Source: Kmv42 sp040757455
Lineage (GTDB): Bacteria > Nitrospirota > Thermodesulfovibrionia > Thermodesulfovibrionales > SM23-35
Direction: 5' to 3'
Length of the DNA stretch: 17,489 nucleotides
NCBI GenBank assembly: GCA_040757455.1
Contig: JBFLXE010000044.1
Span: 1 to 17,489, forward strand
The notes below the pieces were generated by a model. The model had not been told where the DNA came from. It was given only the letters and a program-made list of their open reading frames with translations, and did not search any database. The translations under genes and the position numbers were made by a program. Shown here in pieces: positions 5,116-12,714 of the stretch (its first letter is position 1; the number at the start of each line of letters is the position of its first letter).

Positions 5116-7457
5116 TGCCCTTTTTCATATCATTCCTCGCCGGAGTAATTTTTTATTCCTCTTTTCAGTATTTCCCTTTTTCTACTATTTTCATTCTTTT
5201 ATTATATCTGCTATACTTTTCGGTCAGTAAGAGATTCCTGCTTCTGTCAATCCTTGTAATTGGTGTAGTCGCCGGGATGGCATTTACATTTGTGCGACAG
5301 GAGTCTGCTAACGTAGCGGAACACATTCGAGAAAGAGTCGCTGTGACGGGTATGTTCAAGTCTTACCCTGCCAGGGCGACTTCCGGAACTTACAGACAAT
5401 CCTTCAGAATACATTCTGCATTCGACGCCGAAAATGGTGAATACATAGATTTGCTTCGGGAACAGGATATTTTCCTTCTTTCGGATAATGAGTTTGAAGC
5501 AGGTGCTGAATACGGGATGATTATCAAATTTGTCAAAAGCAAAGTGAGGTTGAATCCCGGAGAAAGAATTGAAGGAGAAATACACGCAAGAATTCTGGAC
5601 ATCTATAGTTCCGAAACTGCCGTAAAAAAATCACTTGATGCGAAGGTTCAGGATTACAGGAACCGGATTAACAAATACATCGAACAGAATCTGAGCAAAG
5701 ATTCTGGGTCATTTGTGATGGCAATAACGACCGGTCACAGGGCGGGCATGGACGATGATCTGAAGGAAGCATTCAATGCAGTGGGTCTCGCACATATCCT
5801 GAGTATATCAGGCACGCACTTTGGCCTCTTCTCAGTCCTTCTGTTCGGACTATTCAGGATGCTCATAAAATTCCTGCCTTACAGGGTTCTTCAGAGACTC
5901 ACAATTTTCTTAAGCCCCTCGCAGGCGGCTGCGCTCCTCTGTTTCCCTTTCATGCTGGCATATCTCGGTCTTTCCGGTTATTCAATCCCCGCTGTCAGGT
6001 CTTTTATCATGATAGGACTTTTTCTTGCCGGGCTTGTAATTGGCAGGAAAGGATTCTGGCTCAACTCCCTTGTTCTTGCTGCATTCATCATGGTGTTATG
6101 GGATCCCCGGGCCATATTCAATTTGTCTTTTCAACTGTCCTTTATTGCGGTAATCTTCATAGGTTTTTCTCTAAAAAAAGAAGATAAAGAAGAAACGGAA
6201 GAAAAAAACAAGAGGGACTTCCTGAAATATCCTAAAAATGTTCTTCTGATTACCATTTCAGCATCACTCGGAACAGCACCTCTTGTCGCGTATTCTTTTC
6301 ACTACTTCTCGGTCATCTCGCCCTTCACCAATCTCTTCCTCGGGCCGGTGATAGGCTTTGTGCTGATACCTCTTTCTGTTTTTTCATCTTTTATATATTT
6401 GGTTACCGGCCATTTCATTTCCACCCCCGTACTATCGGCTGTCTCGGATGCAAGTATATCATGTGTCAAATTTCTGGCGACCTTTCCTTTTGCTGACATA
6501 AAGATATCATCCTTCCCGCCTGTACTGATGATTTTTTTCTACTCGGGTTGCCTGCTTTATTTCCTGGTTCACAGAAAGAAATACTTTCTGCTCATATCGT
6601 TCTTACCCATTCTTGTTTATGTTCTGATTTTGCTCAACGAAAAAAGCGAACTCGCGGTTACCTTCCTTGATGTTGGCCAGGGTGATTCCGCTGTCGTTGA
6701 ACTCCCTGATGAAAAGACCATCATAATTGATACGGGAAGGACTGGCAGGGAAGCTGCTTCTTTTCTTCATTACAGAGGAATAGAGAGTATTGATGCCCTT
6801 GTTCTTTCGCATATCCATCCTGATCACACCGGCGGACTTTATCGTCTGATAAATAAATTCAATGTTAAGGCGATTTGGCATAGTGAAAGACTCATCCTGC
6901 CGGATATCCCGGCTGGCATCGATCAGCGGTCCTTCAGGCGGGGAGATGTAATAGAAGGAAAGGGATATCAGTCGTATGTACTCCACCCGTATCCCGAATT
7001 TTACACATTTTTCGGGGATGGATATGACGATGCGAATAATGATTCTCTTGTCTTAAAGCTTGAAAGCAGCCATGGGTCATTCCTTTTTGCCGGGGATGTC
7101 GAGGAGGAGGCTGAGAAAAATTTGGTGCATCTTGGGAAATGGCTGAAAAGTGATATACTTAAGGTTCCGCATCATGGCGGCAGAACCTCAACATATGAGC
7201 CTTTCTTCGAGATGGTTTCTCCGAATGTTTCTGTAATCAGCGCTGGGCGTGAGAACCCTTTTGGCCATCCTCATCAGGAAACTTTAGCCGCCTTGAATGA
7301 TTCTAAAATATTCAGGACTGACCTTGACGGAGCTATAAAAATATCAGAGTCAGAGAGGGGGATTGAAGTCAAAACATTTGAAGATTTTACATTGAAGAAA
7401 ACAAGATCCTTCAGAGGTGAAATCAAAAATATTATGAGACTTTTTAGGACTTGGTGA
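5115..7457 (+). CDS. comEC: ComEC/Rec2 DNA-uptake channel with MBL domain
   Basis: The 780-residue product has the full ComEC layout. Hydrophobic segments at the N-terminus lead into an OB-like DUF4131 region (to about residue 160). The Competence domain follows (about 195-470), with the conserved LSISGTHFGL and a multi-helix membrane block including YLGLSGYSIPAVRSF. A short membrane stretch precedes a metallo-beta-lactamase-fold domain from about residue 513 (FLDVGQGDS), with SHIHPDHTGG near 565, FAGDVEEEAE and PHHGGRTS near 685. The family carries single-stranded DNA across the inner membrane in transformation; the MBL domain is thought to degrade the other strand. It overlaps glmM by one base and so is read with the cell-wall operon, an unusual place for it. 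No DNA-uptake pilus genes are in the window. Confidence 0.93.
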   Translation: MPFFISFLAGVIFYSSFQYFPFSTIFILLLYLLYFSVSKRFLLLSILVIGVVAGMAFTFVRQESANVAEHIRERVAVTGMFKSYPARATSGTYRQSFRIHSAFDAENGEYIDLLREQDIFLLSDNEFEAGAEYGMIIKFVKSKVRLNPGERIEGEIHARILDIYSSETAVKKSLDAKVQDYRNRINKYIEQNLSKDSGSFVMAITTGHRAGMDDDLKEAFNAVGLAHILSISGTHFGLFSVLLFGLFRMLIKFLPYRVLQRLTIFLSPSQAAALLCFPFMLAYLGLSGYSIPAVRSFIMIGLFLAGLVIGRKGFWLNSLVLAAFIMVLWDPRAIFNLSFQLSFIAVIFIGFSLKKEDKEETEEKNKRDFLKYPKNVLLITISASLGTAPLVAYSFHYFSVISPFTNLFLGPVIGFVLIPLSVFSSFIYLVTGHFISTPVLSAVSDASISCVKFLATFPFADIKISSFPPVLMIFFYSGCLLYFLVHRKKYFLLISFLPILVYVLILLNEKSELAVTFLDVGQGDSAVVELPDEKTIIIDTGRTGREAASFLHYRGIESIDALVLSHIHPDHTGGLYRLINKFNVKAIWHSERLILPDIPAGIDQRSFRRGDVIEGKGYQSYVLHPYPEFYTFFGDGYDDANNDSLVLKLESSHGSFLFAGDVEEEAEKNLVHLGKWLKSDILKVPHHGGRTSTYEPFFEMVSPNVSVISAGRENPFGHPHQETLAALNDSKIFRTDLDGAIKISESERGIEVKTFEDFTLKKTRSFRGEIKNIMRLFRTW

Positions 7458-7460
7458 TTC

Positions 7461-7619
7461 TTGTGGAAGAGAAAACTGTATGGTCTTACTCGTGATGAAT
7501 TGCATTACATCCTCGATCCGCAGGATGTGTATGGGCCAAACTTCCCCGGCGAGACCTTCAGGGTATTGAAAGAGAAGGAAATCCGGCAATACGGCGAATA
7601 CCGCACCCGCTTCTGTTGA
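7461..7619 (+). pseudogene. C-terminal remnant of an R-M type DNA methylase
   Basis: Three bases after comEC an open frame of 52 codons (from TTG) ends at TGA 7617-7619. It reads LHYILDPQDVYGPNFPGETF, then RVLKEKEIRQYGEYRTR. This is the characteristic tail of the large Eco57I-like / class IIG methylases and methylase-like defence proteins, in which it precedes the final residues. No catalytic part (NPPY, SAM motif) is present, so this is the last fragment of a gene of more than 1000 codons whose body was deleted when comEC became its neighbour. Identification rests on recalled family sequence, not on a search. Confidence 0.65.
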
Positions 7620-7658
7620 CATATCACATTAATATGTGATACACATAATTATGTGATA
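7616..7658 (+). promoter_or_regulatory. Promoter with palindromic operators for the toxin-antitoxin pair
   Basis: A perfect -35 box TTGACA (7616-7621) lies 17-18 bases before a weak -10 (TACACA region, about 7640-7646). Over it lie an 8-bp inverted repeat TATCACAT-TAAT-ATGTGATA (7622-7641) and a perfect 14-bp palindrome CACATAATTATGTG (7642-7655). The half-site ATGTGATA occurs at 7634-7641 and again at 7651-7658. Ribbon-helix-helix antitoxins bind such repeated palindromes and repress their own operon, so these are very likely the VapB-type operators. Confidence 0.7.
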
Positions 7659-7675
7659 TATGAAAGGAGGTCTGT

Positions 7676-7921
7676 ATGGAACGGCAGAATGTAACATTGT
7701 CCCTTCCCAAGGCGATGCTGAAAAAGGCTAAGATGCTGGCGCTGAAGGAAGAGAAATCGCTCAGCGCCCTGATTCGGGAATCCCTTGAAGAGAAGATCAG
7801 GAAGGACACAGGGTATAAGGAAGCCATGGAACGAGAAATAAGCCTTATGGAAAAAGGCTTCAATCTGGGAACTGGCGGCCGCATGCCCTGCTCGCGAGAA
7901 GAATTGCATGAACGGCGATAA
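7676..7921 (+). CDS. CopG/ribbon-helix-helix antitoxin (VapB-type)
   Basis: An 81-residue protein. The N-terminal half reads as a ribbon-helix-helix DNA-binding domain: strand QNVTLSLP, helix A AMLKKAKMLALKEEK, turn SLSALI and helix B RESLEEKIRK. The charged C-terminal half (about 45-81) would wrap the toxin. The ribosome binding site AAAGGAGGT lies five bases before the ATG. It would neutralise the PIN toxin encoded directly downstream and, with it, repress transcription from the palindromic operators upstream. The gene overlaps the toxin start by 14 bases, as is normal for such pairs. The family is clear; the exact VapB subfamily is not determined. Confidence 0.85.
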   Translation: MERQNVTLSLPKAMLKKAKMLALKEEKSLSALIRESLEEKIRKDTGYKEAMEREISLMEKGFNLGTGGRMPCSREELHERR

Positions 7922-8330
7922 GGTGTTTGTGGACACAAATGTGATTGTATATGCGTATGACAAGGACGCAGGTGAAAAGCACAGGATCGCTGTGAATATT
8001 ATGAAAGACCTCTGGCACTCAGGTCTAGGGACTATAAGCACTCAGGTTCTGCAGGAATTTTTTGTTACACTGACAAACAAAATCTCAGCGCCGCTGAAAA
8101 TATCTGTTGTCCGGGAAACAATCAGAAGACTTTCGAAGTGGGATGTGCTGTTGATTGATGTAGACACGATAATAAATGCGACAGAACTACAGGAGAGATA
8201 CAAATACTCATTCTGGGACTCTCTAATAATCGCTTCTGCAATAGAAGGCGGGGCAAAAACTATCCTTTCGGAGGATCTTGCAGATGGGCAGACAATACAG
8301 GGCATTACAATCAAGAACCCCTTTAAATGA
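7908..8330 (+). CDS. vapC: PIN-domain toxin ribonuclease (VapC-type)
   Basis: A 140-residue PIN-domain protein with the full acidic active site: D9 in VDTNV, E50 in LQEFF, D104 in SFWDSLI and D123 in LSEDL. PIN toxins are Mg-dependent ribonucleases that cut tRNA or rRNA when the antitoxin is lost. Nothing in the sequence suggests inactivation, so the module should work while both flanking genes are dead. The start codon lies within the end of the antitoxin gene. The stop TGA overlaps the ATG of the broken helicase gene by four bases (ATGA), which shows that the pair was once part of a longer operon with that helicase. The RNA target cannot be told from sequence. Confidence 0.9.
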   Translation: MNGDKVFVDTNVIVYAYDKDAGEKHRIAVNIMKDLWHSGLGTISTQVLQEFFVTLTNKISAPLKISVVRETIRRLSKWDVLLIDVDTIINATELQERYKYSFWDSLIIASAIEGGAKTILSEDLADGQTIQGITIKNPFK

Positions 8331-8670
8331 ATATATTTAACCTAAGAGACCAGGTAATAAACGACTATCACCAGTATGTAGAGAGTTTTCTCAACATACA
8401 GGACGATCGCATTCGGGAATTTGTCAGTCAAGAACTCTCCCCGGTATTCTCTGGCCTGATCCTCTCATTCAATTAAATCCTTCCTATGAAATAGGAAAGA
8501 CGGTTTCACAGCTGGTGAATGACGGAATACTTCATCCTCTCTGTGAAAAGATATTCCAGAAGGATGGAAAATCCTTCCAGCTCTATCATCATCAAGAAAA
8601 GGCAATTCATACTGCAGCTAAAAAAGAACATTACGTTCCTACGACAGGAACAGGTTCGGGCAAGAGCTAA
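8327..8670 (+). pseudogene. DEAD/DEAH helicase N-terminus, frameshifted and truncated
   Basis: The first frame starts at 8327 and reads NIFNLRDQVINDYHQYVESF, then LNIQDDRIREFVSQEL, before drifting to a stop at 8486. The next frame picks up exactly there with LWPDPLIQLNPSYE, LVNDGILHPLCEKIF, LYHHQEKAIHTAA and the Walker A motif TTGTGSGKS, after which a TAA follows at once (8668-8670). One missing C in the CCCC run at 8439-8442 would rejoin the two frames. This is the start of the large defence-type DEAD/DEAH helicases that commonly carry a DUF1998 C-terminus and sit beside methylases like the remnant at 7461. About nine tenths of the gene is lost. The single-base shift could in principle be a sequencing error, but the truncation could not. 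Confidence 0.75.
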
Positions 8671-8742
8671 GCAGAATAGAATAAAAAATTCTCCTTTGCG
8701 ATCAACCTAATACCTCTTTTCCTTCTTAACCAGGTTTCGGAC

Positions 8743-9069
8743 GTGGAGGGAAAACTGATCATCGATGAGGAATACACAGAGGGGCTCAGGGATATTCAAA
8801 GAGGGCAGAGCATAATCGCGATTTTTTACTTTCATCAAAGTCCGGAGTTTACATCTCATTATCTCATCCAGACGCCTCCCCATCGCAGAGAAAGCCAGGG
8901 TGTCTTCAGCACCTGCTCGCCAATCAGGCCTAATCCCATAGGGATGTCAGTTGTGGAAGTTTTTGACATCGCAGGGAATGTCATCCGGGTAAAAGGGCTG
9001 GATATGACTGACGGCACACCGATTCTGGATATCAAACCGATTACAGGTTTAAAAAGGGATATAGCTTAG
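8743..9069 (+). pseudogene. N-terminally truncated TrmO-like gene
   Basis: The frame encodes 108 residues from a GTG without a ribosome binding site. It contains most of a TsaA/TrmO domain: EEYTEGLRDIQRGQSIIAIF, YFHQSP, GVFSTCSPIRPNPIGMSV, VRGLD-like VKGLDMTDGTPILDIKP. The first 30 or so residues of the family (IGxIHSPFK, the SAM-binding start) are absent; upstream, the frame is open only to a TAG at 8677-8679 and loses likeness before about 8731. TrmO methylates t6A37 of tRNA. The intact copy at 13645-14079 differs greatly in sequence, so this was a distinct paralogue and not a recent duplicate. The left break falls within about 70 bases of the helicase break, suggesting one deletion joined them. 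Confidence 0.6.
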
Positions 9070-9114
9070 TAATTCTTATTTATGGAGAAAGATAATAATC
9101 TAGCAGGTTGAGGA

Positions 9115-9753
9115 CTACTTTTTCACTTCAATGCACAGAAACCCGGCGTTCTTTTCATAAGCTTCAACCGGATTTTCAATCCTTCCCGGTTCATCAGGTT
9201 TCTGCAGAAGTGTACTTCTGATGCGCGTGATCCTCATGCCTGTTTTCTTAAGGAGCTTTTCCAGGTCTGGAAGGCTGTAAAACATCGCTTCTTTGTAGAA
9301 TGGATGACCCTGTCTCTTCTTTTCTTCATAAAAAATTCCCCATAACGAATCCCTGGGGACTAATCCTATAATAATACTTCCATGCTTTTTTAAAACGCGC
9401 TTCGCTTCCTTTAAAACAGCGAAAGGTTTTTGCACAAAACAAAGTGTCACGATAAAGAGGATACAGCCGAATGTCTCATCCTCAAACGGGAGGTTTTCCC
9501 CATAGCCGTGCACTGTCTTGACTCCCCTTTTTTCTGCCATCCGAAGGGCATTCATGGACGGATCGATTCCTGTAACGTCAGGAAAGTGCATTGCAAACCT
9601 CCCTGTGCCCACGCCGATTTCAAGTATCGGCTTTGGTGCATTTTCAATCAATGGCCTCAGACATAAGAGCTCACTCTCGTATAGCGGCCTTCCATCATCT
9701 GAGTCATACCAAGAATCATACTTCTCTGTTAGAACATCGAAAATAGTATCCAT
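9115..9753 (-). CDS. Class I SAM-dependent methyltransferase
   Basis: A 212-residue methyltransferase of the Methyltransf_11 type. SAM motif I is ILEIGVGTG (residues 43-51), the acidic residue after strand 2 is D64 in GIDPS, motif II/post-I reads ENLPFEDETFGCILF and motif III is LKEAKRVLKKHGSIIIGLVP. The substrate is not shown by the sequence. It begins ten bases after the radical SAM gene on the same strand, so the two are probably translated from one message, and the enzyme may act on the radical SAM product. It converges with the TrmO remnant, and no clear terminator is seen in the 45 bases between. Confidence 0.85.
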   Translation of the reverse strand: MDTIFDVLTEKYDSWYDSDDGRPLYESELLCLRPLIENAPKPILEIGVGTGRFAMHFPDVTGIDPSMNALRMAEKRGVKTVHGYGENLPFEDETFGCILFIVTLCFVQKPFAVLKEAKRVLKKHGSIIIGLVPRDSLWGIFYEEKKRQGHPFYKEAMFYSLPDLEKLLKKTGMRITRIRSTLLQKPDEPGRIENPVEAYEKNAGFLCIEVKK

Positions 9754-9763
9754 ATCTTCTATC

Positions 9764-10894
9764 TCATATATTATATGCTTTATAGCAAGTCCTGCAGACT
9801 TCCGGTAACGGATTCTCGGGAAGTGCGCTTGCCACCGATTTCTCTACATCTTCTATTTTATTCAAAGCTCCCCATTCAAATCCGATATCTCTGTAGGTTT
9901 TTCTGATCAGATGTAACCGGTTATGATAAGCCCTTCTGAAAATCCTGTAGGAACCGCTTCCCCATATCTCCATGAAGTCCTTTCCCGGAATACTTCCAAA
10001 ACACAACCGCTCAATCTCATATCGTGACCCACAAAAGATCCTCGGTATCGAACCTTGCTTTGTCAGAGTCAGATAGACACAAGGTGATACACATCCATCA
10101 AATGATATAAAAACTATCTTCAGCGGGTTCATCTCACACATAATTACTTCCTCTAACTTAAGTGGATAAATTCGAAACGATATTTTCAATTTATCGGCTC
10201 TTTTCCTTGCAGTCTCAATAGAATTCTTGTAATTAATATCTGCCTCGTTACAAGAGAATACCTTCAGATCATTCAGCATCTCTGTCGGGTTATAATCCAG
10301 ATTTGTTGCAACGAGTTCATTGATGCCTGAGTCTTTTGCAAGGCTTACTGTTTCGGAAAGCTCTTTGATATTCGTTTTTGTCATAAGAAAAGAAAGTACA
10401 AGTTTGGGAGTTTTTGCCCGCATTTTTACTTTCAAATCTGACAAAGTTTTAATATTTTGTACAAGCTGCTGGAAATGCGAGCCACACCTGATATTCTCGT
10501 GTGTTTTGCTGGTCGCTCCCGAAATAGAAATGGCAATAGTATCCAGGTCTTTTTTTATAAGTTCTTCTGACATATTGGGGGTGAGCAGGACTCCGTTTGT
10601 CGTCAAGCTGGTTTTACAATTTTCAGCTTTTGCTATTTTAATCATATCAAAGATCTCGGGATAAAGAAGTGGTTCTCCCCAACCTTGGAGATGAACATTC
10701 TCAACAAGATGAAAATACCTGCTTATCTTCTTATAAACAGAAAAGGGTATATCGCCGTTTACCCATTCATCAGAGAAAACGGTCCTCGGACACATTACGC
10801 ACCTGAGTTGGCATCGGGAAGTAGGTTCTATTTGAAAAGCTATAAACGGCCTGCCTTTTATTTTCTTTTTAAGATATTTTCTCAACCATTCCAA
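9764..10894 (-). CDS. Radical SAM/SPASM-type protein
   Basis: A 376-residue radical SAM enzyme. The cluster motif is C28-x3-C32-x2-C35 (SRCQLRCVMCPR), followed by GWGEPLLYPE, the counterpart of the GGEP SAM-binding motif. The C-terminal part contains a SPASM-like set of Cys (CEMN, GCVSPCVY, FCGS, CFGS, then VCRTCYKAYN at the end) and would hold one or two extra [4Fe-4S] clusters, as in enzymes that modify peptides or other large substrates. The start is a TTG at 10892-10894 without a visible Shine-Dalgarno; a stop codon two codons upstream leaves no earlier choice. It begins 16 bases after the MBL gene. No precursor-peptide gene was found beside it, so a RiPP role is open. Confidence 0.85.
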   Translation of the reverse strand: MEWLRKYLKKKIKGRPFIAFQIEPTSRCQLRCVMCPRTVFSDEWVNGDIPFSVYKKISRYFHLVENVHLQGWGEPLLYPEIFDMIKIAKAENCKTSLTTNGVLLTPNMSEELIKKDLDTIAISISGATSKTHENIRCGSHFQQLVQNIKTLSDLKVKMRAKTPKLVLSFLMTKTNIKELSETVSLAKDSGINELVATNLDYNPTEMLNDLKVFSCNEADINYKNSIETARKRADKLKISFRIYPLKLEEVIMCEMNPLKIVFISFDGCVSPCVYLTLTKQGSIPRIFCGSRYEIERLCFGSIPGKDFMEIWGSGSYRIFRRAYHNRLHLIRKTYRDIGFEWGALNKIEDVEKSVASALPENPLPEVCRTCYKAYNI

Positions 10895-10910
10895 TTTGTT
10901 TTATCATTTT

Positions 10911-11621
10911 TCATTTTATTACCTTCCCTACACCGACTTCCAAATAATTTTTTCTGTATTCCTGCAGAAGAACTTCTTTTGCCGCATCGCCCGAACAATG
11001 GCAGGGTCCCACATTACGCACGCATGCTTTCTTCAAACTGGAAACAATTTTTTTCAATTCATCCTTGCTCTTTCCTCGCAGATGAAAGCCGCCTACCAAT
11101 AAAAAAATATCCTCTTTCAGAATATCTTTCACTCTATTTACTACATTGACAATGCCGGGATGTGCACACCCTGTTATCACAATCAGTCCACTTTCATCCT
11201 GAGCGATTAATGATTGTTCTTTTATATCCGATCCGAGTTCACCCGTCGAATAGACTCCTTCACATATCTTCGTAGGCCGCTGAACTTCAATTAGTTTTAT
11301 CCCGTAACCTTTGACCTCTTTTTTGAAACTGTCGGGAAAGGATTTGGGGATATAAACGATAACCCTGGGATTCCTTTCAATAACATTCCATAACCCCTCT
11401 ACATGGTCCCTATGAATATGAGAGAGAAAAATCAGGTCTATTCCCCTTGGATCAATTCCTAATGCCTTCATATTTCTCAACAACAGGGAACCATCTCCGC
11501 CTGTATCAAAAAGAATAGTTTTTGGGGTCCCCTTTATGAGACAGGAAAAACCCCAGGCAGTTTCTACTTCTCTCTTGTAAGGATTATTATCGTAGACAAT
11601 CGTGATGCTTATATTTCTCAT
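10911..11621 (-). CDS. MBL-fold hydrolase, dihydropterin-phosphate synthase-like
   Basis: The 236-residue product has a metallo-beta-lactamase fold with FDTGG (38-42), the metal motif H68-x-H70-x-D72-H73 (SHIHRDH), GCAHPGIVN, GGFHL and a late CHCSGD. The pattern AHPGIVN plus GGFHL is that of the archaeal/bacterial group annotated as 7,8-dihydropterin-6-methyl-4-(beta-D-ribofuranosyl)aminobenzene-phosphate synthase-like, although the biochemical function of most members is unproven. No membrane segment or signal peptide is seen. Its ATG follows the exoIII stop without a gap (TAAATG), so it is co-translated with that gene. Confidence 0.8.
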   Translation of the reverse strand: MRNISITIVYDNNPYKREVETAWGFSCLIKGTPKTILFDTGGDGSLLLRNMKALGIDPRGIDLIFLSHIHRDHVEGLWNVIERNPRVIVYIPKSFPDSFKKEVKGYGIKLIEVQRPTKICEGVYSTGELGSDIKEQSLIAQDESGLIVITGCAHPGIVNVVNRVKDILKEDIFLLVGGFHLRGKSKDELKKIVSSLKKACVRNVGPCHCSGDAAKEVLLQEYRKNYLEVGVGKVIK

Positions 11622-12392
11622 TTATTCCGAAAATTCAGCCACTACAAATGTGTGATCCGATGGTTTTTTCGCAAGTCTCGGAGCGACGTCTATCCATGCC
11701 CCAGTACATTTTTTTACCAGGGGTCTGGTTGCCCAGATATGATCAATCCTCCAGCCCATTTTGCGCTGAACAGCATTTTTTGTCCGATAGTCCCAGAATG
11801 TATACTGTTCAGGCTCAGAATGGTGTAATCGGAAGACATCCACAAAACCCCACTCTTTAATCTTCTGCAGGTGTGCATGCTCGTCCGGGTGATAGCCGAC
11901 CTGCCCGAGCAAAAAACCAGGATCATATACGTCTGCAGGTTCGGGTGCGATATTGAAATCTCCCGCCCAGATTAAAGGTTTGTCGGGCCTGAAATTTTCA
12001 TCGAAGTAGTAATACAGCCTCTGGAGCCAGTCCAGTTTCTCTCTGAATTCTTCCGAAAGGGGGTTGAAACCCTGGGGCACATAGGTATTGACGATAGAAA
12101 TTTTTTTAACAGTGGCTGAGATTATGCGCGTAGCTTCTGACTCATATTCATCAAAACCTACCTTTACATTCTCTACCGGAGACCTGCTCAAAATAGCCAC
12201 TCCGTTGTAAGATTTTTCGCCGCGGAAAATAGAATAATAGTGTATCGTCTCAAACGCTTTTTTGGGGAAATCTTTGTCGGCTATTTTTGTCTCCTGGAGA
12301 CAGAGAACATCGGGGGATTCCTTTTTCAGCCAATCAAGGACAATTTCCAATCTTGCTCTTATAGAATTTACGTTGAAACTCGCAACCTTCAT
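11622..12392 (-). CDS. xth: Exodeoxyribonuclease III / AP endonuclease
   Basis: A 256-residue exonuclease III of the xth/ExoA family, which removes abasic sites and 3' blocking groups during base-excision repair. Motifs are complete: SFNVNSIRAR at the start (N7), LQETK with metal ligand E34, the AGDFNIAPEPADVYDP loop (Asp and Asn near residue 150), WRIDHIWAT, and PSDHTFVVAEF at the C-terminus with the catalytic Asp-His pair. A GGAAAG ribosome site lies about eight bases before the ATG. It starts 34 bases after the ferritin-like gene and is read into the MBL gene. The link with iron-storage and Fe-S genes may reflect oxidative damage repair, which is an inference. Confidence 0.93.
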   Translation of the reverse strand: MKVASFNVNSIRARLEIVLDWLKKESPDVLCLQETKIADKDFPKKAFETIHYYSIFRGEKSYNGVAILSRSPVENVKVGFDEYESEATRIISATVKKISIVNTYVPQGFNPLSEEFREKLDWLQRLYYYFDENFRPDKPLIWAGDFNIAPEPADVYDPGFLLGQVGYHPDEHAHLQKIKEWGFVDVFRLHHSEPEQYTFWDYRTKNAVQRKMGWRIDHIWATRPLVKKCTGAWIDVAPRLAKKPSDHTFVVAEFSE

Positions 12393-12426
12393 GGTTCAGC
12401 TTTCCATCAGCTATTATGTTTGACTT

Positions 12427-12711
12427 TCAGCTCTTCAATAATTCTCTGACCTCTTTACTACCCTCCTTTAATTCTTTTTCCTGCTCCTTATCTAATTCTA
12501 GGAGTAAAGTCTGAAACTCACCCACGTGTGTCTTTTCTTCCTTTGCGATATCAAGGAGAATCTTCTTTAGGTCCTCCCTCAATGTCATGGCCGCCATCTG
12601 TTCATAAAGGTTAATTGCATCAAGTTCAGCGATTATCGCCGACCTGAGTATTTCTTTGTCAATATCCTCTTTTTTAATTTTCTCAAGATTAATTGGTATT
12701 TCTGATAACAT
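12427..12711 (-). CDS. Encapsulin-type ferritin-like protein
   Basis: A 94-residue helical protein with one two-helix half of a ferritin site. The first helix carries E29 in AIIAELDAINLYEQM; the second carries E59 and H62 in EEKTHVGEF. Then comes LLLELDKEQEKELKEGSKEV, a tail typical of the ferritin-like domain fused to the N-terminus of the Pyrococcus furiosus encapsulin and of small stand-alone cargo proteins of other encapsulins. Such proteins dimerise to build a ferroxidase centre and need the shell for iron storage. No encapsulin gene is in the window on either side. A strong GGAGG lies seven bases before the ATG. Ferroxidase activity is inferred. Confidence 0.8.
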   Translation of the reverse strand: MLSEIPINLEKIKKEDIDKEILRSAIIAELDAINLYEQMAAMTLREDLKKILLDIAKEEKTHVGEFQTLLLELDKEQEKELKEGSKEVRELLKS

Positions 12712-12714
12712 CGT

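Noticed and set aside
8519..8710. 63-codon plus-strand ORF
   Set aside because: Wrong frame: the DNA encodes the broken helicase (TGTGSGKS) in another frame.
9070..9114. Terminator between the convergent TrmO remnant and methyltransferase
   Set aside because: No stem followed by a T-run is visible on either strand.
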